Below, one piece after another: positions 35,318 through 43,689 of a stretch of DNA of 64,000 nucleotides (the first letter of the stretch is position 1; the number at the start of each line of letters is the position of its first letter). The position numbers and the translations under genes are program-made. Below the pieces are notes generated by a model that saw only the letters and a program-made list of their open reading frames with translations, had not been told where the DNA came from and ran no database searches. Source of the DNA: Pseudotabrizicola alkalilacus (lineage in GTDB: Bacteria > Pseudomonadota > Alphaproteobacteria > Rhodobacterales > Rhodobacteraceae); the NCBI RefSeq assembly GCF_003443995.1, contig NZ_QWEY01000001.1, positions 744,001-808,000 of the forward strand. The letters are read 5' to 3'.

Positions 35318-35874
35318 CAGCGCACCTCACCGGCCAGAAGGATGCCCGCGCCAGATGCCCGGAACAGACCGTCAAGGGCTTCACGGGTCAGGGAACTATC
35401 CCCCGCATTGATCTGGCGGAACTCGCGCCGTGCGGGGCTATGCACCAACTGGTAGAGCGCCAAGGCTCTCACGGCTTCCAGCACGTTCCCAGCGGGCGCT
35501 GTAGGGGTCACGGTGCCCTCTTGGGTGAACTTATAGCGCCCTTCAGCAAGTCCCGTCACACCACCGTCTTCAGGCAGGTAGAAGACATTGGTTGCGGCGA
35601 ACCATGCAAGGCCGGTCCAGAACTCCATAGTGAGCGCTTCAGGGAAAGGCGCGCGCGGCCAGCAGGCTTCCCCGCCGCCTTCCGGCACGTTGGCAATCGC
35701 CACAGCCCCCGTCACCGGAAAGTAGTTCCGCCCGGTGAAGGTCTCGGCCAACGGCCAGCAAGCGGCAATCATCGCCGTAGCCCGTTCATTGGTCACACCG
35801 GCTTCCAGCGCGATTTCCACCGGCGAAAGCGTTGTGGGCACCGCGCCGCGCGTTTGGTTAAAGGTCGTGATCAT
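35314..35874 (-). CDS. Head-tail connector protein (gp6-like)
   Basis: 186 aa. The start (TTLSPVEIALEAGVTNERAT, then MIAACWPLAETFTGRNYF) and the late helical part (GNVLEAVRALALYQLVHSPA) match the phage gp6-like/HK97 head-tail connector group. These ring proteins sit under the portal and receive a tail. Its presence without tail genes is what a tail-stealing satellite would need. Confidence 0.75.
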   Translation of the reverse strand: MITTFNQTRGAVPTTLSPVEIALEAGVTNERATAMIAACWPLAETFTGRNYFPVTGAVAIANVPEGGGEACWPRAPFPEALTMEFWTGLAWFAATNVFYLPEDGGVTGLAEGRYKFTQEGTVTPTAPAGNVLEAVRALALYQLVHSPARREFRQINAGDSSLTREALDGLFRASGAGILLAGEVRW

Positions 35875-36455
35875 GGTAAAAGCAACCTCTCTTGGCGCAG
35901 CGGCTGCGCATGTTGCAGGGCGCGCAGTTCAGCTTGCGACTCCGCGTAGGCCGGGCGTGTGACAAGCGACAGTTCGTACAAGACCAAGGCCATGATTGAC
36001 CGGATCATCACCGATGGATTGCCCGGTTCAGGGTCCAGACGTTCGGCACCCGGCACCGCCTGTTTGCTGGGAACCCGGAAGCCCGGACTGATGCCTGTGA
36101 CCAAGCCCGCCCCCAGCATTTTGAGGGCGTCCCGAACGTGAGTGACGTCTTCCAAGGCCGGGTCGATATTGGCAGTGAAGGTCAGGGCGTCGTCACTGTC
36201 AGCCAAGATCAGCGAACCGTTCCGGCGCGATGCCAGAGGCTTGTCAAAGTCGTGACCAAACAGCAGGTTCACCTCAAGGTCTTCATCGTCCAGGGTGAAG
36301 TCAAACGCCCCCTGCATGATGCGTTCCTTGCGCACCGAACCCCGGTCAGAAAGCACAGCCAGCCCGCCATAGGGGAACCGCCCGGCAATCACCGGGCGGC
36401 GTCCTTCCCGGCGCAGTTCCAAGCCCGCTACGGGCCATGTTACGCGCGTTTCCAT
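35871..36455 (-). CDS. HK97 family prohead protease
   Basis: 194 aa serine protease that matures the prohead. Catalytic residues are visible as the His in LFGHDFDKPLA near 65 and the Ser in GLVTGISPGFRVPS near 117-130 (GISPGF replaces the usual xxSxGF). It overlaps the connector gene by 4 bp and lies 3 bp after the capsid gene. Confidence 0.88.
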   Translation of the reverse strand: METRVTWPVAGLELRREGRRPVIAGRFPYGGLAVLSDRGSVRKERIMQGAFDFTLDDEDLEVNLLFGHDFDKPLASRRNGSLILADSDDALTFTANIDPALEDVTHVRDALKMLGAGLVTGISPGFRVPSKQAVPGAERLDPEPGNPSVMIRSIMALVLYELSLVTRPAYAESQAELRALQHAQPLRQERLLLP

Positions 36456-36458
36456 GTA

Positions 36459-37727
36459 TCAGGCCCGATCCTGCACAGCCGTCAGCTTGAAGAAGTGCGT
36501 GGCTGTGCGCTGGAACAGCAGGTCAAGGAAAGCAAAGGTCGTGATCGCCACCTTGCCGGACTTACTTTCCGAATAGGGGTCGATTATAATTTCCACGCCG
36601 CCCCAAGTCGGCATCAGGGCATGACCGTCGCCCGCCGAAAAGAACACGGTGGAAGTGCCCTTGCCGGTGCCATCCCGCACGCCGCGCGCCGATACCTGCG
36701 AACTCCACAGGGGGGCCAAGCCGAACGCTTTCAGCCGGTCCAGTTCTGACACCGCCGTGCCTGCAATCAGGCTATCAGCCAGCGTCTGCGCCACGATAGG
36801 CGCACCAGCAATGCGGATGCCTGATGCGTCTGACAGCTTCGCGGTCTCTTGCAGTTCCACCGCCCGTTGCAGGAAGGCAGAGAATGATGCCTTGCCCGTC
36901 AATGCCGCCGTGCGGCCCCCGGTCAGCACCGCGCCAAGCCCCGCAGGTTCTTCGCCGGTGCCAGTGCCACGGAACACGGCCAAGTCGATACCCTGCCGCA
37001 TGATTTCAGACAGGTCGCGCCGCAGGATGGATTCCAGCGCCGGGTTCTGGCGGGTCGCCTGTCGGGTCATCACATAGCGCGCCGTGGCGGTGTGGATCGT
37101 TGGCGAGGTGGCAACGGTCGTGATCGCGGCGCTGTCTGCACCGTCACCTTCTGCCACCCATGACAGACCCCCGCCGCCGGTGATTTCAGGGAATGAAGGC
37201 GTGCCCTGCACCTGCAAAGCCCGCACGCCGAACCGCTGCGCGGCGCTGGTCTCAAAGAACCGCTCAAGGGCGTTCATCACCGGGCGCGATGCCAGTTCGC
37301 CAGAGGTGCCGGGGGCAGTATCGGTGACACTGTCGGCGCGGGTTTCCAGCCCGAACGCTTCCCAAGGGATGACAACGCCACCACGTTGCGGGGTCTGGCC
37401 GCGCGTTTCCAGTTCGGCCACCACTTCCGCTTCGCGGCCCGACAGAGGTTTGCCTTCGGTCATGGCACCCACCAGCCCGGACAGCGAGAACGAACGGCAT
37501 TCGCGGGCAAAGTCCGACCCGGCCTGATCCGGGGCCTTGATCTTGTCGCGTTCGGCCCCCTCCACCAGCAACGCGGCGCGAAGTTCCACCTCTGCGCCTT
37601 CGTAGGCATCGGCCAGCGAACGCAATTCGGTGCGGCCTTCGTCTGACAGGGTTTCGGTCTTCTGAATTGCCGCCATACGTTCGCGGCGCTAGCTTTGGGC
37701 AAGGGTAACTTCTTGAGATTTTAGCAT
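36459..37727 (-). pseudogene. HK97-type major capsid protein with N-terminal amber codon
   Basis: The expected start is the ATG at 37727: AGAGGA lies 8 bp upstream, and it overlaps the HNH stop (ATGCTAA). Twelve codons (MLKSQEVTLAQS) are followed by TAG at 37691-37689; the same frame continues RRER and then M at 37676 for 405 more residues. The long part is a normal capsid: N-terminal helical delta domain (SDEGRTELRSLADAYEGAEV, about 10-30), HK97 fold with LSWVAEGDGAD and FRGTGTGEEPAGLG. The ATG at 37676 has no ribosome site. Translation may need suppression, reinitiation after the 12-codon peptide, or may be lost. Capsid homologues usually have such an N-terminal extension. Confidence 0.75.
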
Positions 37728-38080
37728 TTTTCATTCCTCTTGGGGGCTACAGTGAGAATTCCAGTCGCTGCCAAGAAGGCGTCGCGTCCGGGGACGGTCG
37801 TGCGGGTGTGACTTTTCGGGGGCTTTTTCTCGCGTCCGGCGGCGCGTTCGCGGTTCGATTTCGCGCTGTGGCATGAGATGCACAGATATTGCAGGTTCGT
37901 GGGGTCAAAGACGCCGATGCCCAGCATGTCGATTTCCGAACGAGGAATGATGTGATCGCATTGCCCGGTCAGGCCCAGAAACTCGAAACACGTCTCACAG
38001 CGGAAAGACGCGCGGTGCGCGATGAAAGGCCGGATCGCGCGCCACTGGGGGCTGTTGATAGGGCGGGGGTCGGTTCTCAT
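37721..38080 (-). CDS. HNH endonuclease of the packaging module
   Basis: 119 aa. HNH/ββα-metal motif: CETCFEF near 28, CDHIIPRSEID near 41-51, LQYLCISCHSAKSNRE near 63-78, with paired CxxC zinc knuckles. In HK97-like phages and in satellites, an HNH protein next to terminase is needed for cos cleavage and packaging. It overlaps terL by 4 bp and the capsid gene start by 7 bp. Confidence 0.88.
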   Translation of the reverse strand: MRTDPRPINSPQWRAIRPFIAHRASFRCETCFEFLGLTGQCDHIIPRSEIDMLGIGVFDPTNLQYLCISCHSAKSNRERAAGREKKPPKSHTRTTVPGRDAFLAATGILTVAPKRNEKC

Positions 38081-39627
38081 AGGATATCTACCTCGTACGT
38101 GGGCTTCACTTCATCCCGCGCGCGCAGCAGGGCGCTACAGGCCAACACAAGCGATTGCGCCACGTCGATACGGGCGTGCGGGTGGCTCTTGGAAAGCTGG
38201 CAGGCCCCGGTGCTGGACACCTTCACGTCCGCCTCTGCCATGCTGCCTTCCAGCAAGAGGCTGCGCTTCATCTGGATCGCCCCGGCGATGAACAGGCGGC
38301 GCGTAGACCGAATGTCTGCATCACCATCTTTGGGGCCTGTTCCCCTGTAGATCACTGGCCACGCCAGCCGCGCCCGCGCCATGGCGGTTTCAAACTCAGC
38401 TTGCCTGTAGCGGTCACAGGACACAGACCGCACAGGGTGCGGGCCGATCATCGCAATCAGCGCGGGCAGGAACTCTGCAAGGTCGGACACAGAGCCGCTT
38501 GTTTCGATCAACTCGCCCGCAAGGGCACAGCGGTGCCACAGATCACCCACCAGATCGCGCTTGCCGCGTTCCAAAAGGTTCAGGTCAGCGCCGGGAAAGG
38601 CACCCAGCACCTTCACCACCCCCGACTGTTCAAAGCTGATGGTCGCGGCGGTCATGCTGGCGGACCCGCCAAGGTCGATACCGATGTGAACAGGTTCGCC
38701 GGGGATGGTCTGCGGATCGTCCCGGTAGGACTTGCGCAGAGTGTCATAGTCCAAGAGCAGTTCGCGGCCCGGCTGCAAGGCTTGGTTGTTCTGCCAAGCA
38801 CCGAACTCTGTCAGCGAACCTGACTGTTGCGCTTTCTCATAGGCATCTTCCATGAAGCGCAGTGGCTTGATGGTGCCTAGGCCGGGGTTCGATTTGTGCC
38901 AAGTCGCCGGGTCTGACAGGTCATCACCCTTGTCAGCGGCATAGAGCGTCACGTGCGTGCGCTTGTCGGGCCGGTCGATCATCTCATTGTAGGTCGGGCT
39001 GTCGCCACGGGTGCCGGTCAGGATCAACTGCCCATTGCGCGCTGACAGCGCGTCAAAGAACCCCGTCACAAGGTCGGACTGGTTTTGCGACAGCAGGCCC
39101 ATTTCGTCAATCACGGCAAGGTCAAGGTCAGCGCCATGGCCCTGCGCCCGCGTCCCGGTGGACAGGGTGAGCGTGGCATCCCCGATGAACAGAATCCCCG
39201 GCTTGGGGTCATGCCGCCGCCGCAGTTCCTTTTCGCGTCCCGCCGTTTCAAGAATGGCTTTCATCGCAGTGGCGATGTAGGTGGCGTGCTTTTCCGATGG
39301 TGCCGCGACTGCCCCCATGAACCCCGGCAGGTAGATCGGGCTATCCTCGCACATACGCCCCAAGAGAAGGGCACCCAAGAGGGTGGACTTCCCCAGTTTA
39401 CGGGGGGTGCTGTAAATGCAAGTCCGCCAGAGGGGTCCATCCGCCTCTTGCGCCAGATACTGCCGCAGGAAGGCCAGTTGGAACGGATGCAGGGCAAACG
39501 GTTCACCGGCCCCCATGCCAGAGGGGATTTTGAAGGTGCTGCGCAGCCAATAAGCAAAGCGCGCCTCCAAAGGGGGGCGGGTCCGATGCCGCACCGGGTG
39601 CGCTATGTCGTGTCCGCCGCCGTCCAT
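38077..39627 (-). CDS. Phage terminase large subunit
   Basis: 516 aa DNA packaging motor. ATPase: Walker A TPRKLGKSTLLG near 75-86 and Walker B LDLAVIDEMG near 170. Nuclease-like C-terminal part: HIGIDLGGSASMTAATI near 290 (acidic IDLGGS) and SCDRYRQAEFETAMA near 385. Its start is at the ATG 39627 with AGGTGG nearby; a GTG at 39669 is possible. No terminase small subunit was recognised between it and alpA. Confidence 0.88.
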   Translation of the reverse strand: MDGGGHDIAHPVRHRTRPPLEARFAYWLRSTFKIPSGMGAGEPFALHPFQLAFLRQYLAQEADGPLWRTCIYSTPRKLGKSTLLGALLLGRMCEDSPIYLPGFMGAVAAPSEKHATYIATAMKAILETAGREKELRRRHDPKPGILFIGDATLTLSTGTRAQGHGADLDLAVIDEMGLLSQNQSDLVTGFFDALSARNGQLILTGTRGDSPTYNEMIDRPDKRTHVTLYAADKGDDLSDPATWHKSNPGLGTIKPLRFMEDAYEKAQQSGSLTEFGAWQNNQALQPGRELLLDYDTLRKSYRDDPQTIPGEPVHIGIDLGGSASMTAATISFEQSGVVKVLGAFPGADLNLLERGKRDLVGDLWHRCALAGELIETSGSVSDLAEFLPALIAMIGPHPVRSVSCDRYRQAEFETAMARARLAWPVIYRGTGPKDGDADIRSTRRLFIAGAIQMKRSLLLEGSMAEADVKVSSTGACQLSKSHPHARIDVAQSLVLACSALLRARDEVKPTYEVDIL

Positions 39628-39809
39628 GCCACCACCTGTAGGGGGCGAGCGAGAGACTCCTTTGCCCACACCAGCCCCGATCTATCCTCTCCCATAGCTG
39701 CCCGGCAGGGTTCCCTTAGGGGCTATGGGGATGGTGAGGAAACTACGCTGGGGAGAGGGCTTCACACAGTGGGTGGCGGGTTATGCGTCGATGTAGAACA
39801 GACAGAGGA

Positions 39810-40040
39810 TCATGCAGCTATCCCCGCGCGACCTCTGCGCAGTGTCGGTGTTGATGGCTCTTCCCGCGCGGCCTCTGCCGCTGTCAGCACAGCCTCTATA
39901 TCCTCGGGCTTCCACCGCGTCATGCCACAGACATTCAGCGGCGCAGGCAACGCGCCGGACTTCACCTTGCGCCAGATGGTCGTGCGGCTGCAATTCAGCG
40001 CAGTGCCCACCTCTTTAATCGTGATCAGTTTCCGTTCCAT
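39810..40040 (-). CDS. alpA: AlpA family excisionase/regulator
   Basis: 76 aa MerR-like HTH: KLITIKEVGTALNCSRTTIW followed by RKVKSGALPAPLNVCGMTRW. AlpA proteins control excision and act as master regulators in P4-like elements and PICIs. The start at 40040 has GGGCAGGG upstream. A 17-bp motif, CAAC-C-TATTGGTATACA, lies 72 bp before it and recurs before the integrase. Confidence 0.82.
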   Translation of the reverse strand: MERKLITIKEVGTALNCSRTTIWRKVKSGALPAPLNVCGMTRWKPEDIEAVLTAAEAAREEPSTPTLRRGRAGIAA

Positions 40041-40111
40041 GCCCTGCCCATCCTGTTTCAGGTGGATTCTTATAGCCGCAAAGCGTGGCGTTGTCAAAAC
40101 TGTGAAGGTGT

Positions 40112-40128
40112 CAACCTATTGGTATACA
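40112..40128. promoter_or_regulatory. Shared motif upstream of alpA
   Basis: CAACCTATTGGTATACA differs by one base from the copy at 41475-41491 before the integrase. Both are in the same orientation; probable binding site for AlpA, integrase arm domain or a regulator. Confidence 0.5.
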
Positions 40129-40163
40129 ACGATATTCAGGACAGCGAACCGGGTTGCGCTGGA

Positions 40164-41387
40164 TTAGCTATCCTTCACAGAGGCTTGGCCGCATGCGTAG
40201 TTGGCATAGGTCTGCATGACCCCTCTCCGCCGTTCCAGATAGTCCCCGCGCGCGTACGCCTGCGCCACGTCAGACCCTACCTTGTGGGCCAGAACCGTTT
40301 CCGCCACTTCGTAATCCGTCCCCGCATCCTGCATCCACATGCGCAGCGTCGTGCGGAACCCATGCAGGGTCAGGTCAGGTTGCTTGAGGGTTTCTTTGAC
40401 CAGCTTCCTAAGTGCCGCCTCACTGACCGGCCCCGTGCCCGTGGTGAACAGGAATGTGTCGGACAGGCCCTTCGCCTTCTTTGCCACGGCCAAGGCTTGC
40501 GCAGACAAGGGCACCCTGTGCGGCACCTTCATCTTCATGCGGTCAGCAGGGATGGTCCATACCCCGGCCTCTTGGTCTACCTCTGACCACAGCGCGCCGC
40601 GTCCTTCGCTGGACCGCACGCCCGTCAGGATCAGCCATTGCAGCGCCAGCGCCGATACCGTGTCGCGCCCGGCCAAGTCCTTCATAAAGGCAGGCAGGGC
40701 TTGGTAGGGCAGCGCCTCATGGTGCCCCACCTTCTTGATCGCCCCCGGCTTGGCCAGAAGGAACTCTAGGTTGCCTTTCCAGCGGGCGGGGTTCTCGCCC
40801 TTGCGATGGTGCTTGACCGTTGCCCATGCAAGCACCTGTTCAATCCGTCCCCGCACCCGCGATGCAGTTTCGGTCTTGATCGCCCAAATGGGTTTCAGCA
40901 CCCGCGCCACGTCATCCGCCGTGATCGTATCGACTGGCTTGGTGCCAAGCCCCGCGCCGCCTTTCGGCGTACAGGCGTAATCCTTGAGAGTGTTCTGCCA
41001 CTGTTGCACGTGCTTGGGGTTGGAGAACTCTTTCAGCTTCTCTTTCAGGTACAGGTCTACCGCTTCCGCGAATGTAGGCACGCCCTTGGGGTCAGCTATC
41101 ACCTTGCGCGTCCGGGGGTCTATCCCGTTGCGGGCGTTCACGCGCAGGGCTTCATTGGCCTCCCGCGCCTCGCGCAAGGATATTTCATGGGCCGAACCAA
41201 TGCCGACTTCAACGCGGCTACCGTTGAACATCATCTTGGCTATCCAGTACTTCTGCACCAGACCACCGCGCACCCGGTGCGGCGCACCGACACGTAGATA
41301 AAGCCCATGTCCGTCCGTCATGATCTTGAAAGCCTTGTCGCCATCCACCTTGGCATTCGTTACCTCTGGTACAGTCAAAAGGCCCAT
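40164..41387 (-). CDS. int: Tyrosine-type integrase (DUF4102 N-terminal arm domain)
   Basis: 407 aa site-specific recombinase of the P4/phage-island type. N-terminal DUF4102 arm-binding domain about 1-100 (DGHGLYLRVG, YWIAKMMFNG); core-binding domain about 105-190; catalytic domain with the Arg in LTGVRSSEGRGALW near 248, HGFR near 342-345, the His in AETVLAHKVGSD near 364, and the Tyr nucleophile region AYARGDYLERR near 376. It lies at the attR end, reading away from attR, and inserts the element into the 3' end of tRNA-Ser. Confidence 0.93.
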   Translation of the reverse strand: MGLLTVPEVTNAKVDGDKAFKIMTDGHGLYLRVGAPHRVRGGLVQKYWIAKMMFNGSRVEVGIGSAHEISLREAREANEALRVNARNGIDPRTRKVIADPKGVPTFAEAVDLYLKEKLKEFSNPKHVQQWQNTLKDYACTPKGGAGLGTKPVDTITADDVARVLKPIWAIKTETASRVRGRIEQVLAWATVKHHRKGENPARWKGNLEFLLAKPGAIKKVGHHEALPYQALPAFMKDLAGRDTVSALALQWLILTGVRSSEGRGALWSEVDQEAGVWTIPADRMKMKVPHRVPLSAQALAVAKKAKGLSDTFLFTTGTGPVSEAALRKLVKETLKQPDLTLHGFRTTLRMWMQDAGTDYEVAETVLAHKVGSDVAQAYARGDYLERRRGVMQTYANYACGQASVKDS

Positions 41388-41474
41388 GGCTCACTTCCTC
41401 GTCCACTATCCATACACAAATACACATGGATCAGACCGGAACTTGATGCAAGCATGTGAAACAGGATGATCTGA

Positions 41475-41491
41475 CAACATATTGGTATACA
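41475..41491. promoter_or_regulatory. Shared motif upstream of the integrase
   Basis: CAACATATTGGTATACA, partner of the site at 40112-40128, lies 88 bp before the integrase start and 60 bp inside attR. Confidence 0.5.
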
Positions 41492-41551
41492 TTGAAAGAT
41501 TTCCGTTTTTCTGCTACACAGTGAAACATGCTGGAACAGGTGTGAGGCGGT

Positions 41552-41565
41552 CTCACTGTCCGCCA
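41552..41565. other. attR of the integrated element
   Basis: CTCACTGTCCGCCA, exact copy of the tRNA-Ser(GGA) 3' end at 31240-31253. No tRNA body is attached, as expected for the distal attachment site. Confidence 0.9.
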
Positions 41566-41706
41566 GTTTCCAGTCGCGAACCTTGAGCGACGCTCCATGA
41601 GCGCCGAATTTCTCCCAAGTTTCAAAGGGGTTTGCTGAAGCCAACCGAACCTCAGAGACTGGCGCAGCGCCGATTTTCGGTCTCTGAACGGCTTTCGTCT
41701 CTATCC

Positions 41707-41735
41707 GACCGAACCTCGCCAGATTAGGTTCGGTC
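41707..41735. repeat. Perfect 10-bp inverted repeat in the accessory region
   Basis: GACCGAACCT and AGGTTCGGTC flank a 9-nt loop. The 300-bp stretch 41566-41882 otherwise shows no supported gene; two further CCGAACCTC-like half sites lie nearby. A regulator site or terminator is possible. Confidence 0.5.
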
Positions 41736-41882
41736 AAAGAAAACACAACATTTCCAGTCGGTTGCTGATTCATGTCGAGCGAACTTTTTACCGCAGTTCT
41801 CGCGCCTGGCATTCCATCAGAGACACTCGAAGTGGGCGTTGTGTGGCGCGGCGATGCGCGGACCAGCGTATGCACACGTCGC

Positions 41883-42638
41883 TCAATGATGTGTGGGTCT
41901 GGTAGTGCCGATCGACCCAAGCATCTGGCGCCGCGCCCGCGTGCAGTCGAGAACGACCCGGTTGATCTCGATCTCCGTAATCCGGGTCAGCTCCCGCAGA
42001 TGCTTCATCGTCGTGACGATGTCAGATAGATCTGCAGGCTTGCTGGCATCGCTGGCGACCTCATGGACCCCCGCGATCATGGCGCGCACTTCGCCGAGCG
42101 TGTCGAGCGCCGCCGATGCCTTCGCCGGTAGGTCGGCCTCTTCCTCACCCGCAAACAGCCCCTCAAAGAAGCCGTCAATCTCCTGCCGCCGTATCAGCGC
42201 CAGTTGCGCGAGCCCGTCGCGCGTGGGCGTAACCGTTGGCCGCACCAGCCGGAAGGGATCGCTGCGCTTCTGATGGCGCGTGAGGGAGTTCCAGAGGCCG
42301 TTGACGAGAACGCCGATCAACTCATTGACGGCGTCGAGGCTCTCAAATTCGGGCAGCTCCCCGCCCCACAGGTTCTTCACGACAGAGATGGGTGAAGCCG
42401 ACATCGCCGGTGTAGCGATGTTGCCCAGAAATCGAGTCCGGATTTCGTGAAATGGAACTGGGCAAGCGTAGGTTACGAGCAGAGCCCGGATCTTCTTCTC
42501 GTCCGCTACGACGGGCGGTTTTCTCGCTTGTGGCACGCGGCAATCCTTCCAGGCACGAACCCTTTTTGCTCCCTTATTTACTGATTGGGCGGCAAAACGC
42601 CACTCGGCGTCAACGGGGATGGCTCCCGGATTATTCAA
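41883..42638 (-). CDS. Hypothetical protein of a second mobile element
   Basis: Up to 251 aa with TTG start overlapping the upstream gene by 8 bp. FESLDAVNELIGVLVNGLWN and DIVTTMKHLRELTRITEIEI are helical segments; no domain was recognised. Basic N-terminus (KGAKRVRAWKDCR). Its pairing with a recombinase-type C-terminal domain protein and an excisionase-like gene suggests an integrative element function. Confidence 0.55.
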   Translation of the reverse strand: MNNPGAIPVDAEWRFAAQSVNKGAKRVRAWKDCRVPQARKPPVVADEKKIRALLVTYACPVPFHEIRTRFLGNIATPAMSASPISVVKNLWGGELPEFESLDAVNELIGVLVNGLWNSLTRHQKRSDPFRLVRPTVTPTRDGLAQLALIRRQEIDGFFEGLFAGEEEADLPAKASAALDTLGEVRAMIAGVHEVASDASKPADLSDIVTTMKHLRELTRITEIEINRVVLDCTRARRQMLGSIGTTRPTHH

Positions 42639-43014
42639 ACACGCGCTTCGCCTGCTCGAACCACGGCAACTCGGCCACGGCCATCAGATCGTTGAGCGAA
42701 AGCGCCGGCGGCTTACGGGTGATGACAAGTGTCTCAAGGACGTTCGGGGAAAGATACGCCAACCGGATCATCCGTCCCACGAACCGGTCGGAGACCTTCT
42801 CGGCTGCGGCGATATCCTGGATGGTAGAGGCGGCACCGGTTTCCAGCTGCCGACGCCAACTCCAGGCGCGGGCGATGGCGCGCAGCACATGGGGATCCTG
42901 CGCCCAGCCGTTTCGCGCGTCCACATCGTCGGGCGGAAGGATCTTCGGCCGCCCATTGCGTTTGCGGATCGTCAGGGGAATGACGACGCGGATGATTGTT
43001 CGCGGTTGCTGCAT
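42631..43014 (-). CDS. Serine-recombinase-type C-terminal domain protein
   Basis: 127 aa. The pattern IIRVVIPLTIRKRNGRPKIL, then ALARAWSWRR-like RAIARAWSWRRQLETG, then AAAEKVSDRFVGRMIRLAYL resembles the C-terminal end of alphaproteobacterial large serine recombinases. The catalytic N-terminal resolvase domain is missing, so it is either a stand-alone accessory protein or a remnant. It probably forms an operon with the gene at 41883-42638. Confidence 0.55.
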   Translation of the reverse strand: MQQPRTIIRVVIPLTIRKRNGRPKILPPDDVDARNGWAQDPHVLRAIARAWSWRRQLETGAASTIQDIAAAEKVSDRFVGRMIRLAYLSPNVLETLVITRKPPALSLNDLMAVAELPWFEQAKRVFE

Positions 43015-43154
43015 ATGCTGGTCCACCCAAGAGAGGCCTCCGAGAAGATCAGTCCGCCAAGCCAAATTCAAGATCGGTGCAGAATCGGGACGTCGATTAC
43101 TGAACGATAACGGTGGCTTATGAAGGCAGACCAGAATACACAATCATGTGGTGC

Positions 43155-43355
43155 TCAATCCTTTCGATACTGTTCTCCGGCAGCACTCAGCGCGGCGCGC
43201 TCGAACGCTTCCACGTCTTCAATCCTGTAGATCACACGACCGCCGATTTTCAGGAACCGAGGCCCGTCCCCGATCCAGCGCCACCGTTCCAGCGTCCTCG
43301 GGCTGATTTTCCAGCGTGCTGCCAGCTCTGTCTGATTCAAACAAGTTTCACGCAT
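43155..43355 (-). CDS. Small excisionase-like HTH protein (HTH_17)
   Basis: 66 aa. TELAARWKISPRTLERWRWI followed by GDGPRFLKIGGRVIYRIEDV is the MerR/AlpA-like HTH_17 pattern. AAAGGAG is placed well before the ATG at 43355. A second excisionase-type protein distinct from the one in the satellite; likely belongs to a separate, decayed element. Confidence 0.75.
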   Translation of the reverse strand: MRETCLNQTELAARWKISPRTLERWRWIGDGPRFLKIGGRVIYRIEDVEAFERAALSAAGEQYRKD

Positions 43356-43689
43356 TTTCGACTCCTTTCGCGCGCGCACACATGTGCGCAGGGGAACGAA
43401 GGCGTCAGCGAAAATGATATGCAAGTCAGATAGTTACAAGTAATCTTGTGGGTTCTGCCTGTTCGGCCGGGCTCAGAGAAGGTTCGATCGTGGTCGCGTC
43501 CCCTCCGCCATTTTCTTACCCATTCTAGAAGTTGAAAAGCGATCCCTATCAAGCGGTTAGCCCCCGCCGTGCGGGACGGAGCTTTGTTTTTTGCCCGGTT
43601 TTTGCTCGGAATTTGCACGGGATGGCTATGGAAAGTGTGTGCGGGCCTTCCGTTTTGGCGTCTGCACGCTAGAGTGTCGGTAAATGCTT

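Larger units (their letters stand above)
31254..41551. mobile_element. Integrated phage satellite with its own capsid genes (cf-PICI-like)
   Basis: 10.3 kb inserted at tRNA-Ser(GGA) between 14-bp direct repeats. All genes lie on the minus strand: integrase, AlpA, large terminase, HNH nuclease, major capsid, prohead protease, head-tail connector, portal, two small unknowns, two winged-helix proteins and one small unknown; then an iteron-like array. Head morphogenesis and packaging genes are present, but there are no tail, tape-measure, baseplate, fibre, holin or lysin genes. This gene content is that of capsid-forming phage-inducible chromosomal islands, which borrow tails from a helper phage. 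A decayed prophage is the alternative, but the tight gene overlaps argue against simple deletion. Confidence 0.75.

Noticed and set aside
31254-41551. Gene transfer agent cluster
   Set aside because: The GTA of Rhodobacterales has tail genes, a different order (terminase, portal, protease, capsid) and no integrase or tRNA attachment repeats.
31254-41551. Complete prophage
   Set aside because: No tail, tape-measure, baseplate, fibre or lysis genes lie within the attachment repeats; 10.3 kb is too small.
41375-41920. A 181-codon minus-strand gene across attR
   Set aside because: It spans the attachment site, ends inside the integrase 5' region, and has no ribosome site or recognised domain.
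43480-43515. A third tRNA gene
   Set aside because: Only a T-loop-like and CCA-like piece are present; no acceptor pairing, anticodon or D-arm is found.
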